Source: an uncultured Ellagibacter sp. (GTDB lineage Bacteria > Actinomycetota > Coriobacteriia > Coriobacteriales > Eggerthellaceae). From it: a stretch of DNA of 64,000 bases. Made by a program: the position numbers and the translations under genes. Location of the stretch: contig CAKUKU010000010.1 in the NCBI GenBank assembly GCA_934663775.1, forward strand, positions 8,935 to 72,934, given 5' to 3'. Of the stretch, positions 35,944 to 45,183 are shown piece by piece; position 1 is the stretch's first letter; the number at the start of each line of letters is the position of its first letter. The notes under the pieces are model-generated. The model did no database searches. It saw only the letters and a list, made by a program, of their open reading frames with translations, and was not told the DNA's origin.

Positions 35944-37938
35944 TTAGTACAGCTTCGCACCTGCGGGGATGCGGTCGCTCACCATGAGCAGGTTCAGGCG
36001 CTCCTCGGTGGCGTCGCCTTCGACCTTCTCCTCGTGCACGGCGGAAAGGAGCATGCCGCACGAGTCGATACCCATCATCTTGCGCGGCGGCAGGTTCACG
36101 ATGGCGATGAGCGTCTTGCCGACGAGCTCCTCGGGCTCGTAGTACGCATGGATGCCGGACAGAATGACGCGGTCGTTGCCCGTGCCGTCATCGAGCGTGA
36201 ACTGCAGCAGCTTCTTGGACTTGGGCACGGCCACGCATTCCTTCACCTTCACGGCGCGGAAGTCGGACTTGCTGAAGGTGTCGAAATCGACCTGCTCCTC
36301 GAACAGCGGCTCGATGACCACCTTCGAGAAGTCGATCGGCTTGAGTTCGGATGCCGCCTCGGCAGCCTCCGCCTTCGCAGCGCGCGCCGTGCTGCTTTTC
36401 CCGGCAGAAACGGCGCAGGTCGAGATAGTTTTTCCAGCGGCAGGTGTCTCATCCTTCATATGCGGGAAAAGCAGCACGTCGCGGATGGTGGCGGAGTCGG
36501 TGAGCAGCATCGTCAAGCGATCGATGCCCACGCCCACGCCGCCCGCCGGCGGCATGCCGTACTCGAGCGCGCGGATGTAGTCGGCGTCGTAGCCCATGGC
36601 CTCGTCGTCGCCCATATCCTTCGCCTCGACCTGCGCGCGGAAGCGCTCGGCCTGATCGACCGGGTCGTTCAGCTCGTTGAAGGCGTTCGCGTACTCGTGT
36701 CCGCAGATGAACAGCTCGAAGCGCTCGGTGAGCTCGGGGTTGTCCGCCTTCTTCTTGGCGAGCGGGGAAATCTCGAGCGGATGATCGCACACGAAGGTGG
36801 GCTGCACGAGCTTCTCCTCGGCCACAGCCTCGAAGATCTCGCTGATGAGCTTGCCCTTGCCCCACGCGTCTTCCGCATGCCCGCCGTTTTTCTCCAGGAT
36901 GGTGACGAGCTCTTCGCGCGTGCGGTCGAAGGACACTTCCTCGCCCGAATGCTCGCTTGCAAGCTCCATCATGGTCGCGCGGCGCCATTCGCCCGACAGG
37001 TCGATCTCGGTGCCCTGGTAGGTGACTTGCAGCGTGCCGCACGCCTCCATAGCGGCGGCCTGGATGAAGCCCTGCGTGAGGTCCATCATGCCGTCGAGGT
37101 CGGAGAACGCCTGGTAGGCCTCCATCGTGGTGAACTCGGGGTTGTGGTACGGGTCCATGCCCTCGTTGCGGAACTGGCGGCCGATTTCGAAGACCTTCTC
37201 GAAACCGCCCACGAGCAGGCGCTTCAGGGGAAGCTCGGTCGCGATGCGCAGGAAGTAGTCGCGGTCGAGCGCGTTGAAGTGCGTGACGAACGGCTTTGCG
37301 TTCGCGCCGCCCAAGATAGGATGCAGAAACGGCGTTTCGACCTCGTAGAAGCCCTGCTGCTCCATGTAGCGGCGGATGGCTGCCACGATCTTGAAACGCT
37401 TCTCGAACGTGCTCTTGACCTCGGGGTTCATGACGAGGTCGACGTAGCGCTGGCGATAGCGCGTCTCCTTGTCGGCCAGGCCGTGGAACTTCTCCGGCAG
37501 CGGGCGCAGCGACTTGGACAGAAGCTCGTAGCCCGTGACGGCGACGGAGAGCTGGCCGCGCTTCGTGCGCATCATGGTGCCGTGCACGCCGATCCAGTCG
37601 CCCACGTCGAGGTCTTTCATCGCGGCGAAGACTTCCTCGCCGAGTGCGTTGATGCGGCAAAACAGCTGGATGTCGCCCGTCGCGTCGCGCAGCTCGAAGA
37701 ACGCGATCTTGCCCTGAACGCGCTTGGCCATGATGCGGCCCGCCACGTCGACTTCGTCCTCGGTGGAGGCGCCGTCTTCGAGCGAGGCGTACTTCTCGTC
37801 GAGGTCGGTCAGGTGATGCGTGTAGTGGAACGCGTGGCCGTAGGGGTTCTCCCCCGCCTCGATAAGCGCCGCGCGCTTCGCCTTGCGAACCTCGATCGGG
37901 TCGTCTTCGATTACTTGCTTGGTAGTTTCGTCAGCCAT
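35944..37938 (-). CDS. lysS: Lysyl-tRNA synthetase with C-terminal tRNA-binding domain
   Basis: 664-residue class II synthetase, about 160 longer than usual. The N-terminal OB-fold anticodon domain, the motif 2 region EIGRQFRNEGMDPYHNPEFT and motif 3 GVGIDRLTMLL complete the core by residue about 500. A linker rich in Ala/Ser/Glu follows. From about 560 a Trbp111/EMAP-like OB fold begins (SKSDFRAVKVKECVAVPKSK, then VNLPPRKMMGIDSCGMLLSA), as on many MetRS proteins. It should raise tRNA affinity. It starts seven bases after the greA stop, so the genes form an operon. Confidence 0.95.
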   Translation of the reverse strand: MADETTKQVIEDDPIEVRKAKRAALIEAGENPYGHAFHYTHHLTDLDEKYASLEDGASTEDEVDVAGRIMAKRVQGKIAFFELRDATGDIQLFCRINALGEEVFAAMKDLDVGDWIGVHGTMMRTKRGQLSVAVTGYELLSKSLRPLPEKFHGLADKETRYRQRYVDLVMNPEVKSTFEKRFKIVAAIRRYMEQQGFYEVETPFLHPILGGANAKPFVTHFNALDRDYFLRIATELPLKRLLVGGFEKVFEIGRQFRNEGMDPYHNPEFTTMEAYQAFSDLDGMMDLTQGFIQAAAMEACGTLQVTYQGTEIDLSGEWRRATMMELASEHSGEEVSFDRTREELVTILEKNGGHAEDAWGKGKLISEIFEAVAEEKLVQPTFVCDHPLEISPLAKKKADNPELTERFELFICGHEYANAFNELNDPVDQAERFRAQVEAKDMGDDEAMGYDADYIRALEYGMPPAGGVGVGIDRLTMLLTDSATIRDVLLFPHMKDETPAAGKTISTCAVSAGKSSTARAAKAEAAEAASELKPIDFSKVVIEPLFEEQVDFDTFSKSDFRAVKVKECVAVPKSKKLLQFTLDDGTGNDRVILSGIHAYYEPEELVGKTLIAIVNLPPRKMMGIDSCGMLLSAVHEEKVEGDATEERLNLLMVSDRIPAGAKLY

Positions 37939-37945
37939 ACCTATC

Positions 37946-38416
37946 CTAGTGTTCGATCTTCAAAATCGTCATCTTGATGACGCGGCCGGTGGGGCCAGTG
38001 GTCTCGATCTCGTCGCCCTTCTTGTTGCCGAGAAGCGCCGCACCCACGGGGGACTCGTTGGAGATCTTGCCGGCGGCCACGTCGGCCTCGGCGCCGCCCA
38101 CGATGGTGAAGACGCGCTCGCGTCCGCCCATATCAACGGTGACGGTGGAGCCGATGGTCACCTTCGAGGAGCGCTTCGGCGCCTCGACGACGGTCGCCTC
38201 GGAGAGGATGCGGCCGATTTCAGCGATGCGGGCTTCCATCATGCCCTGCTCGTTTTTCGCGTCGTCGTACTCGGAGTTCTCGGAGATGTCGCCGAACTCG
38301 CGGGCAACCTTGATGCGCTCGCCCACTTCGGCGCGCTTCTCGGTCTCGAGGTAGTGAAGCTCCTCTTCAAGCTTCTGGCGGCCCTCCGGCGTCAGGATGT
38401 AGTTGCTGTCTGCCAT
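37946..38416 (-). CDS. greA: Transcription elongation factor GreA
   Basis: 156 residues. The N-terminal coiled coil (YILTPEGRQKLEEELHYLET ... REFGDISENSEYDDAK) contains the acidic tip that enters the RNA polymerase secondary channel. The C-terminal FKBP-like domain ends with KMTILKI. It rescues backtracked polymerase by stimulating transcript cleavage. GAAGGGA precedes the ATG at 38416 and is preferred over the start at 38461. First gene of a greA-lysS pair. Confidence 0.96.
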   Translation of the reverse strand: MADSNYILTPEGRQKLEEELHYLETEKRAEVGERIKVAREFGDISENSEYDDAKNEQGMMEARIAEIGRILSEATVVEAPKRSSKVTIGSTVTVDMGGRERVFTIVGGAEADVAAGKISNESPVGAALLGNKKGDEIETTGPTGRVIKMTILKIEH

Positions 38417-38563
38417 GGTCAGTCCCTTCAAAAACACGAAGCGGCGCATCGTTCGATGCACCGTTTTCCCCGTTCAATCCCTATTTCTTAGGAATAAACA
38501 TACGAATGCGGCGCACGCTTCCACCGCCGCGCGCGCCGCAAATCCATCGATGTGGATGAGCCG

Positions 38564-38827
38564 TTACTCGCTCTTCTTCTTGACCGTCTTCTTCACGGTC
38601 TTCTTTGCGGGCGCCTCTTCCTCTTCGACTTCCTCGACTTCTTCTTCGTCTTCAGCCTCTTCGATTTCCTTCTTATCCTTCTTGCCGGCGCCCATGCCGT
38701 CGCGCAGGTTCTTCACGGTCTTGCCGAGAGCGCTGCCGAGCTTCGGGAGATTCTTCGGCCCGAAGATAAGCAGGATGACCGCAAGGATGATGAGCAATTC
38801 CGGAGTGCCCATACCAAAGATCTTCAT
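38564..38827 (-). CDS. tatA: Sec-independent translocase subunit TatA
   Basis: 87-residue membrane protein. MGTPELLIILAVILLIFGPK forms the short transmembrane helix with the FG motif at its end, followed by the amphipathic helix NLPKLGSALGKTVKNLRDGM and a long Glu-rich then Lys-rich tail. GGAGGA lies four bases before the ATG. tatC is not in the window. Tat export would serve cofactor-containing redox enzymes, in keeping with molybdenum genes elsewhere here. Confidence 0.93.
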   Translation of the reverse strand: MKIFGMGTPELLIILAVILLIFGPKNLPKLGSALGKTVKNLRDGMGAGKKDKKEIEEAEDEEEVEEVEEEEAPAKKTVKKTVKKKSE

Positions 38828-39008
38828 ACATTCCTCCAAATACGTTCCTGTATGCGACGAAGTCGCGCATGAATGCAGTGTTCGCGCTGAGCAGAAAGGG
38901 TACCACAACTGGGGAAAATCGGCGCAGATGGACAGAATTAACATATGGGAAACGACCTGCGCAAAAGAAAAACGGCAGCCTCCGAAGAGACCACCGTTTC
39001 GCATTCGA

Positions 39009-39085
39009 TGGTCGGGATGACAGGATTTGAACCTGCGGCCTCTGCGTCCCGAACGCAGCGCTCTACCAAGCTGAGCCACATCCCG
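39009..39085 (-). tRNA. tRNA-Pro (CGG anticodon)
   Basis: 77 bases including encoded CCA. Acceptor stem CGGGATG/CATCCCG, anticodon stem CTGCG/CGCAG with loop TTCGGGA, anticodon CGG. T arm GGTTCAAATCC. Confidence 0.97.
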
Positions 39086-39242
39086 AAGTGCTGTTTGCGA
39101 CAGCAAACGGTATATTACCATAACGATTCCGCTTGGCAAGACTCAATTTTGAAAGCGAGGTTGAGAAAAACGAAAACCCGCGGCGCCGTCCCGCACCGCG
39201 ACGATTGGGTACATGAGGAAGACCCGCGCCGACAATCGCTGG

Positions 39243-39656
39243 CTACCTCACGTGAGGATTCGGTGTTGCAGCGCTTTTCGGCACGATCAGGCACAAGACG
39301 CTGCCCTCCGAAATGACGTCGCCCGCATCATCGCGCGCGCACACGTTCCAGAAAAGCTTGCGATATCCCTTCGAGCTTTTCTCCTCACGGTCGAGCACCG
39401 CCTCGCCATGAAGCGTACCGTCGACGCCGCTCTTGCGATGCGTGACGTTCACGTTCACCCCAAAGGACAGCTCGCGCGCGTGGTCGGCGTTGAGCTCCGT
39501 GCCCAGGCTCGCCACCGATTCGAGCAGCGCAATCGTCGCGCCCCCGTGCACAAAGCCGAACGGCTGGCGAATGGCATCGGTGATGGGAAGCTCGGCCCGC
39601 ACGTACGTGCCGCTCGCCTCGGGGAAGGTGATTCCCAGCAGTTCGTTGAAGCTCAC
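39243..39656 (-). CDS. PaaI-type hotdog-fold thioesterase
   Basis: 137 residues. The hotdog signature FGFVHGGATIALLESVAS (about residues 34-51) holds the HGG turn and the expected catalytic acid. FGVNVNVTHRKSG forms the next conserved strand. It probably hydrolyses an acyl- or aroyl-CoA, exact substrate unknown. It is the last of three co-directional genes after purH and the UPF0104 protein (36-base spacing). Confidence 0.85.
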   Translation of the reverse strand: MSFNELLGITFPEASGTYVRAELPITDAIRQPFGFVHGGATIALLESVASLGTELNADHARELSFGVNVNVTHRKSGVDGTLHGEAVLDREEKSSKGYRKLFWNVCARDDAGDVISEGSVLCLIVPKSAATPNPHVR

Positions 39657-39692
39657 AGATGGCTCTCCTTGAGTTGCATGTGGGCGAGGCGG

Positions 39693-40868
39693 CTATCTCC
39701 CTCGCGAGGGGCGGTCGGTGCCGCTGCGGCGCTTGCGAGGCTCCTCACGCTCGGGAACAGGGGGAATGGCTCCCGTGCCCGCCTGCACCATCGCGTCGAT
39801 TTCCTTCGCCATCTTGTCGGCGCCTTCCAGACGGTTCTTCTCGGTGCCTTCCATGGCCTTCTTGCCCTCGCCCTGGAAGGTTTTCGTACGCTGGATGAGG
39901 ATGGCGCCGATCAAGAACGGCATCCAGAACACGATGCCGCGATACACCAGGCCAATAGCCGTGCCCGCTGCGGCCGTCTCGCCGAACATCGTAAACGCCA
40001 CGACCACCGCGGCCTCCACGACGCCGACGCCCTGCGGCGTGATCGAGATCATGGCGAACAGTGTCGCGACCACGTAACCGCAGATGAGAACCTCAGGGTT
40101 CGTCACGCCGAACGCCACGCCCACGAGCGCGAAGCAGCTCAGCTCGCACGTCGACGCGATAAGAGAGCAGCCGTAGGCCTTGAGCGTCGGCTTCGGGCTG
40201 TGGCCGATCAGGCCCGCCGCCTCGGAAAACGTGGCCGCGATGTTCTCGACCCAGGGTTTTAGGGGCGGCTTCTTGAACAGTCTGCGGATACGGTTCACCA
40301 GCCGCTCGATGGGGCGCAGGATCTTCAGCATGAGCGCCGGGCGCTTGCGACCCAAGACGAGCACGCCGATCATGCAGCCCACAAGCAGCATCACCACCAT
40401 GCCCAAGAGGAACCACACAGGCGAAAGGCCCACCGTGACCAGCAGGATAAGGAACGCCAAGATCATGATGGTGCAGAAGGCGCCGTCAATCGTAATCTGC
40501 ATGAGCAGCGCGGCAGATGTTGCCTTGCCGGGCGAGATTCCGCGACGACGCGCGTCGTCGACCACAAGTGTTGTGCCCGCCAAGTTGAGCGACGGCGCGA
40601 TCGTGTTCATGAAGAAGGTGCCGAACACGAGCGGCAACGTGGTGCGCGGGGCCATATGCTCCCCCACCGCGCGGAAGCACGACGAGTACGCGAAGCTCTG
40701 CGAGACGTACTTGCACAGCTGGGTGAGGATGGCCGCGACGAGCGGGATCGTGGAGCCGCGCTGCATGGTCTCGGCGAGTTCGGCCAGCTGGTCGCCCCGC
40801 AAGAACACCACCGCCAAAACGATGATGAGCACGAGGCCGACCAGCAGATTTCTGATGCTGAACTTCAC
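39693..40868 (-). CDS. UPF0104/lysylphosphatidylglycerol synthase-like membrane protein
   Basis: 391 residues with about eight transmembrane helices and a hydrophilic C-terminus from about residue 325. Conserved segments LNLAGTTLVVDDARRRGISP and ISITPQGVGVVEAAVV match the MprF flippase-like AglD/YbhN family. There is no aminoacyltransferase domain, so it may flip a lipid rather than modify it. It begins 21 bases after the purH stop, so it is probably co-transcribed with purH. Confidence 0.85.
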   Translation of the reverse strand: MKFSIRNLLVGLVLIIVLAVVFLRGDQLAELAETMQRGSTIPLVAAILTQLCKYVSQSFAYSSCFRAVGEHMAPRTTLPLVFGTFFMNTIAPSLNLAGTTLVVDDARRRGISPGKATSAALLMQITIDGAFCTIMILAFLILLVTVGLSPVWFLLGMVVMLLVGCMIGVLVLGRKRPALMLKILRPIERLVNRIRRLFKKPPLKPWVENIAATFSEAAGLIGHSPKPTLKAYGCSLIASTCELSCFALVGVAFGVTNPEVLICGYVVATLFAMISITPQGVGVVEAAVVVAFTMFGETAAAGTAIGLVYRGIVFWMPFLIGAILIQRTKTFQGEGKKAMEGTEKNRLEGADKMAKEIDAMVQAGTGAIPPVPEREEPRKRRSGTDRPSRGR

Positions 40869-40889
40869 GGTTGAGGTTCGTCCCTGTCC

Positions 40890-42500
40890 CTAGTGGCGGA
40901 AGTGGCGATGCCCGGTGAAGACCATGGCGATGCCATGCTCGTTGGCGGCCTGGATGCACTCCTCGTCGCGGATGGAGCCGCCCGGCTGGATGATGGCGGT
41001 CACGCCCCACTCGGACAGCGTGTCCACATTGTCGCGGAAGGGGAAGAACGCGTCGGACGCGCACACGAGCCCCTCCGCGGGCACGCCCATGCGATCGCAC
41101 GCCTCGTGGGCGCGCTTGCACGCGATGAGTGCGGAGTCGACGCGGTTCGGCTGGCCGGGGCCCATGCCGATGCCCGCATGGTCGCGCGACACGAGGATGG
41201 CGTTGCTCTTCACGCCCTTGCACACGCGCCACGCGAAGAGCAGCTCGTGCATCTCCTCGTCGGTCGGCTTGCGGTCGGTGGGCACCGTGAAGGTGGCGGG
41301 GTCCTCGGCGACGCGGTCGACGTCCTGCACGAGGATGCCGCCGTCGACCGAGCGGAACTCGAGCGCGGAAGGCGCGTCGACGCCGCCGGTGGCAAGCACG
41401 CGCAGGTTCTTCTTCTGCTGCAGAAGCTCGAGCGCGTCAGGCGCGAACGAGGGCGCGATGAGTACTTCAACGAAGAGATGGTTCTCGTTGATGTGATCGA
41501 CCATATCCTTCGTGACCTCGCGGTTTGCCGCGATGATTCCACCGTAAGCGCTCTTCGGGTCACATGCGAAGGCCTTGTCGAAGGCCGCAACCACGCTCTC
41601 GGCAGTGGCCGATCCGCACGGGTTTTGGTGCTTCAAGATGACCACGGCGGGCTCGTCGAACTCGCGCACGAGCGACCAGCAGGCGTCAGTGTCGAGGATG
41701 TTGTTGTAGGAAAGCTCCTTGCCATTGAGCTGCTCGGCGTTCACGAGGCTGTGCTCGCTCTCGAAGTCGGGCAGGCGGTAGAAGGCGGCTTCCTGATGCG
41801 GGTTCTCGCCGTAGCGCAACCCCTGCTGCTTGACCATGTACAGGTCGTAGTAATCGGGGAACTCGCCTTCACCCTCGGCCTCAAGGGAGTCGTCCTCCTC
41901 GGCGAGCTGCTCGAACATCCAGTCGGCGATGGCCCCGTCGTAGGAGCTCGTGGTCTCGAAGACGTTCAGGGCCAGACGGGCGCGGGTCGCACGCTTCGTG
42001 GCGCCGTCGTTTTCGCACATCTCGGCCAGGATGTCGTCGTAGCTTTCAGGGTCGGTGACCACGGCCACGCTCTCGAAGTTCTTCGCGGCGCTGCGCAGCA
42101 TCGACGGGCCGCCGATGTCGATGTTCTCGATGCAGGTGCCGAAATCAGCGCCGGATTCCACCGTCTTTTCGAAGGCGTACAGGTTCACGACGACCATGTC
42201 GATCATCTCGATGCCGTGCTCGGCGGCTTCGGCCATGTGCTGGGGGTTGTCGCGCTTCGCCAAAAGCCCGCCGTGCACCATCGGGTGCAGCGTCTTCACA
42301 CGGCCGTCCATCATCTCTGGGAAATGCGTCACCTCGTCGATGGGGGTCACCGGAACGCCCGCCTCGGCGATGACCTTCGCGGTACCGCCCGTCGAGATGA
42401 TTTCCGCGCCGAACTCGTCGTGCAGCGCACGCGCGAAATCGACGACGCCCGTCTTGTCGGTCACCGACATGAGGACGCGTTTGATCTTGGGATCAGCCAT
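40890..42500 (-). CDS. purH: Bifunctional AICAR formyltransferase/IMP cyclohydrolase
   Basis: 536 residues carrying out the last two steps to IMP. The N-terminal MGS-like cyclohydrolase domain shows LMSVTDKTG, STGGTA and VKTLHPMVHGGLL. The C-terminal formyltransferase domain shows ILKHQNPCGSA (conserved Lys-His), KSAYGGIIA and ending GHRHFRH. GAGAGGAG precedes the ATG. It follows the XdhC-like gene by 89 bases. Confidence 0.97.
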   Translation of the reverse strand: MADPKIKRVLMSVTDKTGVVDFARALHDEFGAEIISTGGTAKVIAEAGVPVTPIDEVTHFPEMMDGRVKTLHPMVHGGLLAKRDNPQHMAEAAEHGIEMIDMVVVNLYAFEKTVESGADFGTCIENIDIGGPSMLRSAAKNFESVAVVTDPESYDDILAEMCENDGATKRATRARLALNVFETTSSYDGAIADWMFEQLAEEDDSLEAEGEGEFPDYYDLYMVKQQGLRYGENPHQEAAFYRLPDFESEHSLVNAEQLNGKELSYNNILDTDACWSLVREFDEPAVVILKHQNPCGSATAESVVAAFDKAFACDPKSAYGGIIAANREVTKDMVDHINENHLFVEVLIAPSFAPDALELLQQKKNLRVLATGGVDAPSALEFRSVDGGILVQDVDRVAEDPATFTVPTDRKPTDEEMHELLFAWRVCKGVKSNAILVSRDHAGIGMGPGQPNRVDSALIACKRAHEACDRMGVPAEGLVCASDAFFPFRDNVDTLSEWGVTAIIQPGGSIRDEECIQAANEHGIAMVFTGHRHFRH

Positions 42501-42589
42501 GTATGTTCTCCTCTCAAGGGTTGGAACTTCTTTAAGGGTGCGCGGCCCTGTGCTCGCCGCGCACCTCGCGCAAGCCAGGAAAGCGGTCG

Positions 42590-43579
42590 CTATCGTCCAA
42601 GCGACTGATCGTGCCTTTCGCGGGCCTCATCACTGTAGCGCTCCTTGTAGCGCACGTCGATGAGCTCTGCGACGATAGCGATCGCCAATTCGGCGGGCGT
42701 CTTCGCGCCGAACTTCAAACCGATGGGGCGCTTGATGGAATTCCACTGCTCCTCGGTGACGCCGCGCGAGGTCACGAGGTCGTGCACCGTGGTGTTCTTC
42801 CCCTTGCAGCCCATCATGCCCACGTAGTGCACGTTGTGGCGAACCGCCCACACGCACGATTCGGGGTCGAACATGTGCCCGCGCGTGAGCACGCAGACGT
42901 AGTCGGCGGGCGCGGCGTGGTACTCGTCGAGGCCGTCGAAGTTGTCACCCGGAAGCTCGATGCGCGCGGCGTCGGGGAAGCGCTCCTCGGAGATGTAGGC
43001 GGGGTCGTAATCGACGACCGTCACCTTGAAGCCGACGTGGGTTGCAAGCGCGGAAAGCTCGCTCGCGACGTCGGAGGCGCCTAGAAGCCACACGTGCACC
43101 TGGTCGAACAGTGCGACGGAGCGCCAGGTCAGGCCCTCGAACTGCTCGTTGTGCATCGAGGGGCCGCGCGTGACGTCCTTCATCTGGAATATATCGCGCG
43201 GACTCGGCGTGCGCGAGGACACGATTTCTTTGGCGTCGTTGCAGAAGAAGACGAGCGGCTCGCCGTCGGCGGAACCCTGGTCGCCGTACTTCTTGGTGAC
43301 CTCATTGTCGGTGTTTTCCTGCGCCTTGGCGGCGTCGTAGATCACCTTGAAGCCGAGCCATGCCAGGTCGTGCTCGTCGACGGCGCGGATGGCGCGCTCG
43401 AACGTGGGGATGTCGGCCTCGGTCAGGCTCTTCGCGATGACGTCGAGGTAGTCGGGGGCAACGTGGTTGTTCCCCGCGAGCGCTTCAGCGGAAAAGCAGG
43501 GGAAATCCTCCGACGAGAGCTGCGGGGTCCGGCCCGCCTTCAAGTCGTCGATGATGGATTGCAGCACGGCCTTGTTCAT
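42590..43579 (-). CDS. XdhC/CoxI-family protein
   Basis: 329 residues. The C-terminal Rossmann domain starts VWLLGASDVASELSALATHV, then VTVVDYDPAY, and ends with HYVGMMGCKGKN and IGLKFGAKTPAELAIAI, the pattern of XdhC proteins that help insert sulfurated molybdenum cofactor into xanthine dehydrogenase-type enzymes. The dinucleotide loop is GASDVA rather than the common GAGHVG. No hydroxylase genes adjoin it; it sits in the purine cluster, which could reflect a purine-related enzyme. AAAGGA precedes the ATG. Confidence 0.8.
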   Translation of the reverse strand: MNKAVLQSIIDDLKAGRTPQLSSEDFPCFSAEALAGNNHVAPDYLDVIAKSLTEADIPTFERAIRAVDEHDLAWLGFKVIYDAAKAQENTDNEVTKKYGDQGSADGEPLVFFCNDAKEIVSSRTPSPRDIFQMKDVTRGPSMHNEQFEGLTWRSVALFDQVHVWLLGASDVASELSALATHVGFKVTVVDYDPAYISEERFPDAARIELPGDNFDGLDEYHAAPADYVCVLTRGHMFDPESCVWAVRHNVHYVGMMGCKGKNTTVHDLVTSRGVTEEQWNSIKRPIGLKFGAKTPAELAIAIVAELIDVRYKERYSDEARERHDQSLGR

Positions 43580-43644
43580 GGAGCTGTCCTTTCTTCAAAC
43601 CGTTTCCCGACGCCAGCGCTAAGGGGCCTTAAGCGTCGCACCAT

Positions 43645-43670
43645 CGACGCCGGTGTTGGGGCCGGCGTCG
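43645..43670. terminator. Perfect hairpin downstream of purN
   Basis: CGACGCCGG pairs with CCGGCGTCG across an eight-base loop, 74 bases past the purN stop. No T tract follows on either strand. Confidence 0.45.
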
Positions 43671-43743
43671 TGTTCCCGACGTCGCCGTGGGGCGGCGCCG
43701 CACTTGACAACGCCGGCGCAGAGAGCCGGCATCGTAGTAGCCA

Positions 43744-44358
43744 TCAGCTGATGTGAACCTTGTTCGTGGAGGGGTCGACGGCGACGCGCCCTTCGGCGAT
43801 CAGCCCGATGACCTCGGGATAGAGCACGTGTTCCACATCGTGGATCTTCGCCTCGAGCGTGTCAAGCGTATCGCTTTCGGCCACTGTAATCGCGCGCTGC
43901 GCAACGATAGGACCCTTATCGTAGTCGGCGTTCGCGAAGTGCACCGTGACGCCCGTCACCTTCACGCCCGCGTTAAACGCGTCGGCGATGGCATGCGCGC
44001 CCTTGAACGACGGCAGAAGCGCCGGATGCAGGTTGAGCACGCGGTTGGGGAACGCGTCGAGCATGACAGAAGTCACCTTGCGCATGTAGCCCGCCATGAC
44101 CACGTATTCCGCACCCGCTTCCCGAAGCGCCTCGACGACCTGCGCGTCGGCTGCGAGCACGTCGGCGTATTTCTCGCGATTCATCACGAGCGTGGGAATT
44201 CCCGCCGCACGCGCGCGCTCGATGCCGTACGCGTCGGGGCGCGACGACACGACGAGCACGATGTCGGTGGGCAGGCCCTCGGCAATCGAGTCGATGATCG
44301 CCTGCAAGTTCGTTCCGCTGCCCGAAAGCAGCACGCCAATCTTAAGTCTGTCGGTCAC
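43744..44358 (-). CDS. purN: Phosphoribosylglycinamide formyltransferase
   Basis: 204 residues. LLSGSGTNLQAIID binds the phosphoribosyl group; LNLHPALLPSFKG contains the catalytic His, and VHFANADYDKGPIVAQ the catalytic Asp. A GTG start at 44358 is chosen because AAAGGG lies eight bases upstream and the family begins here; an ATG at 44466 would add a Cys-rich, non-family segment. A -10-like TATACT lies about 65 bases upstream. Confidence 0.95.
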   Translation of the reverse strand: MTDRLKIGVLLSGSGTNLQAIIDSIAEGLPTDIVLVVSSRPDAYGIERARAAGIPTLVMNREKYADVLAADAQVVEALREAGAEYVVMAGYMRKVTSVMLDAFPNRVLNLHPALLPSFKGAHAIADAFNAGVKVTGVTVHFANADYDKGPIVAQRAITVAESDTLDTLEAKIHDVEHVLYPEVIGLIAEGRVAVDPSTNKVHIS

Positions 44359-44603
44359 GTAACCGCCCTTTCCGCAAGATGAGCCGAACCATCGAAGGAA
44401 TGGGCCGGCGACACAGCAACAAACAGTATACGCAAAAGGCGCGCCGATTCCGCCGCAGAAGCACAAGCGTCAACCGATTAGCACCGATAACGTCCCCTCA
44501 CGGGGAATTGGGGTGATCAACCCCTGAAGTCGAGCCTCTCATTCGCCATCGCGCTGCTGGCACCGAGCGCCGTCGCGGGGTCTTCTTCTCGAAAAACGGG
44601 GTG

Positions 44604-44750
44604 TCGTGGACAAAAAAGGTCGACATGTGAGGAGTATCTAATGGCTAACTTTCATTTGAAAAAACTGACCTGGGCAAATGTCGACGGAAGCGCGAGCGGG
44701 AGGGCTCATTTGGGCTCGAGGACTCGCATATCGCCATTTTTTGTCCACGA
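44604..44750. repeat. 14-bp inverted repeat around a possible small gene start
   Basis: TCGTGGACAAAAAA at 44604-44617 and its exact reverse complement at 44737-44750. A second inverted pair, GTCGACAT/ATGTCGAC, lies inside (about 44619 and 44676), giving a stem-loop that would enclose the ribosome site at 44629. Confidence 0.65.
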
Positions 44751-44844
44751 AAGGCAGAAATCAGAAAAGAACGCATTCGGCGGGCCTCATCCAGCAAGCA
44801 AGCCGAAATCGGGCCACCGTCTATTCGGCGGGCCTCATCTATGA
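44641..44844 (+). CDS. Possible 67-residue protein, unknown
   Basis: Supported mainly by a good ribosome site (GAGGAG, six bases before ATG). The protein (MANFHLKKLTWANVDGSASG...) is basic and ends with two FGGPH repeats encoded by the tandem hairpin units. It matches no family I know, and the second frame across the same repeats is also open, so coding is doubtful. It may be a repeat-borne open frame rather than a gene. Confidence 0.3.
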   Translation: MANFHLKKLTWANVDGSASGRAHLGSRTRISPFFVHERQKSEKNAFGGPHPASKPKSGHRLFGGPHL

Positions 44845-44859
44845 CAAGCCGAAATCGGG
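44775..44859. repeat. Two tandem hairpin units
   Basis: Each unit starts ATTCGGCGGGCCTCAT (44775 and 44823) and ends GCCGAAATCGGG (44802 and 44848). TTCGGC pairs with GCCGAA in each. The units are about 46-48 bases apart with a variable centre. Confidence 0.7.
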
Positions 44860-45183
44860 ATAATAATGCGCTCGAGGAGATTCACTCGACGCGGCGTTCG
44901 CCGCAGGAACCACGAGAAACGAATCCCGCGCCTCAGCGAAACACGCGCCCCATGCGCGCCAGCCGCCTATTGTAGCGCAGGGAGGGCGTCTAGCCCAAGC
45001 GCTTTGCGCGCGTCTCGGGCCGACCGCGACAACGACGATCGCAGCAACTACCACGTCAACTGTGGCGAAGTGAAACCGTATCCGCACATTAGGACTAGCG
45101 AACTACCACCGATGCCGAGGAGAACCACCTTTCGCAAGGGCGATGTTAGGCGAGTCGTTTCAAAGTTTGCTGGAACAAACTTA

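Larger units (their letters stand above)
44359..45183. other. purN to toxin-antitoxin spacer with repeats
   Basis: 825 bases. It holds small hairpins (GGGG/CCCC pairs at about 44495-44525), a 14-bp inverted repeat at 44604/44737, two tandem hairpin units at 44775-44859 and one doubtful small gene at 44641. The part 44870-45180 has no supported feature. Confidence 0.5.
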
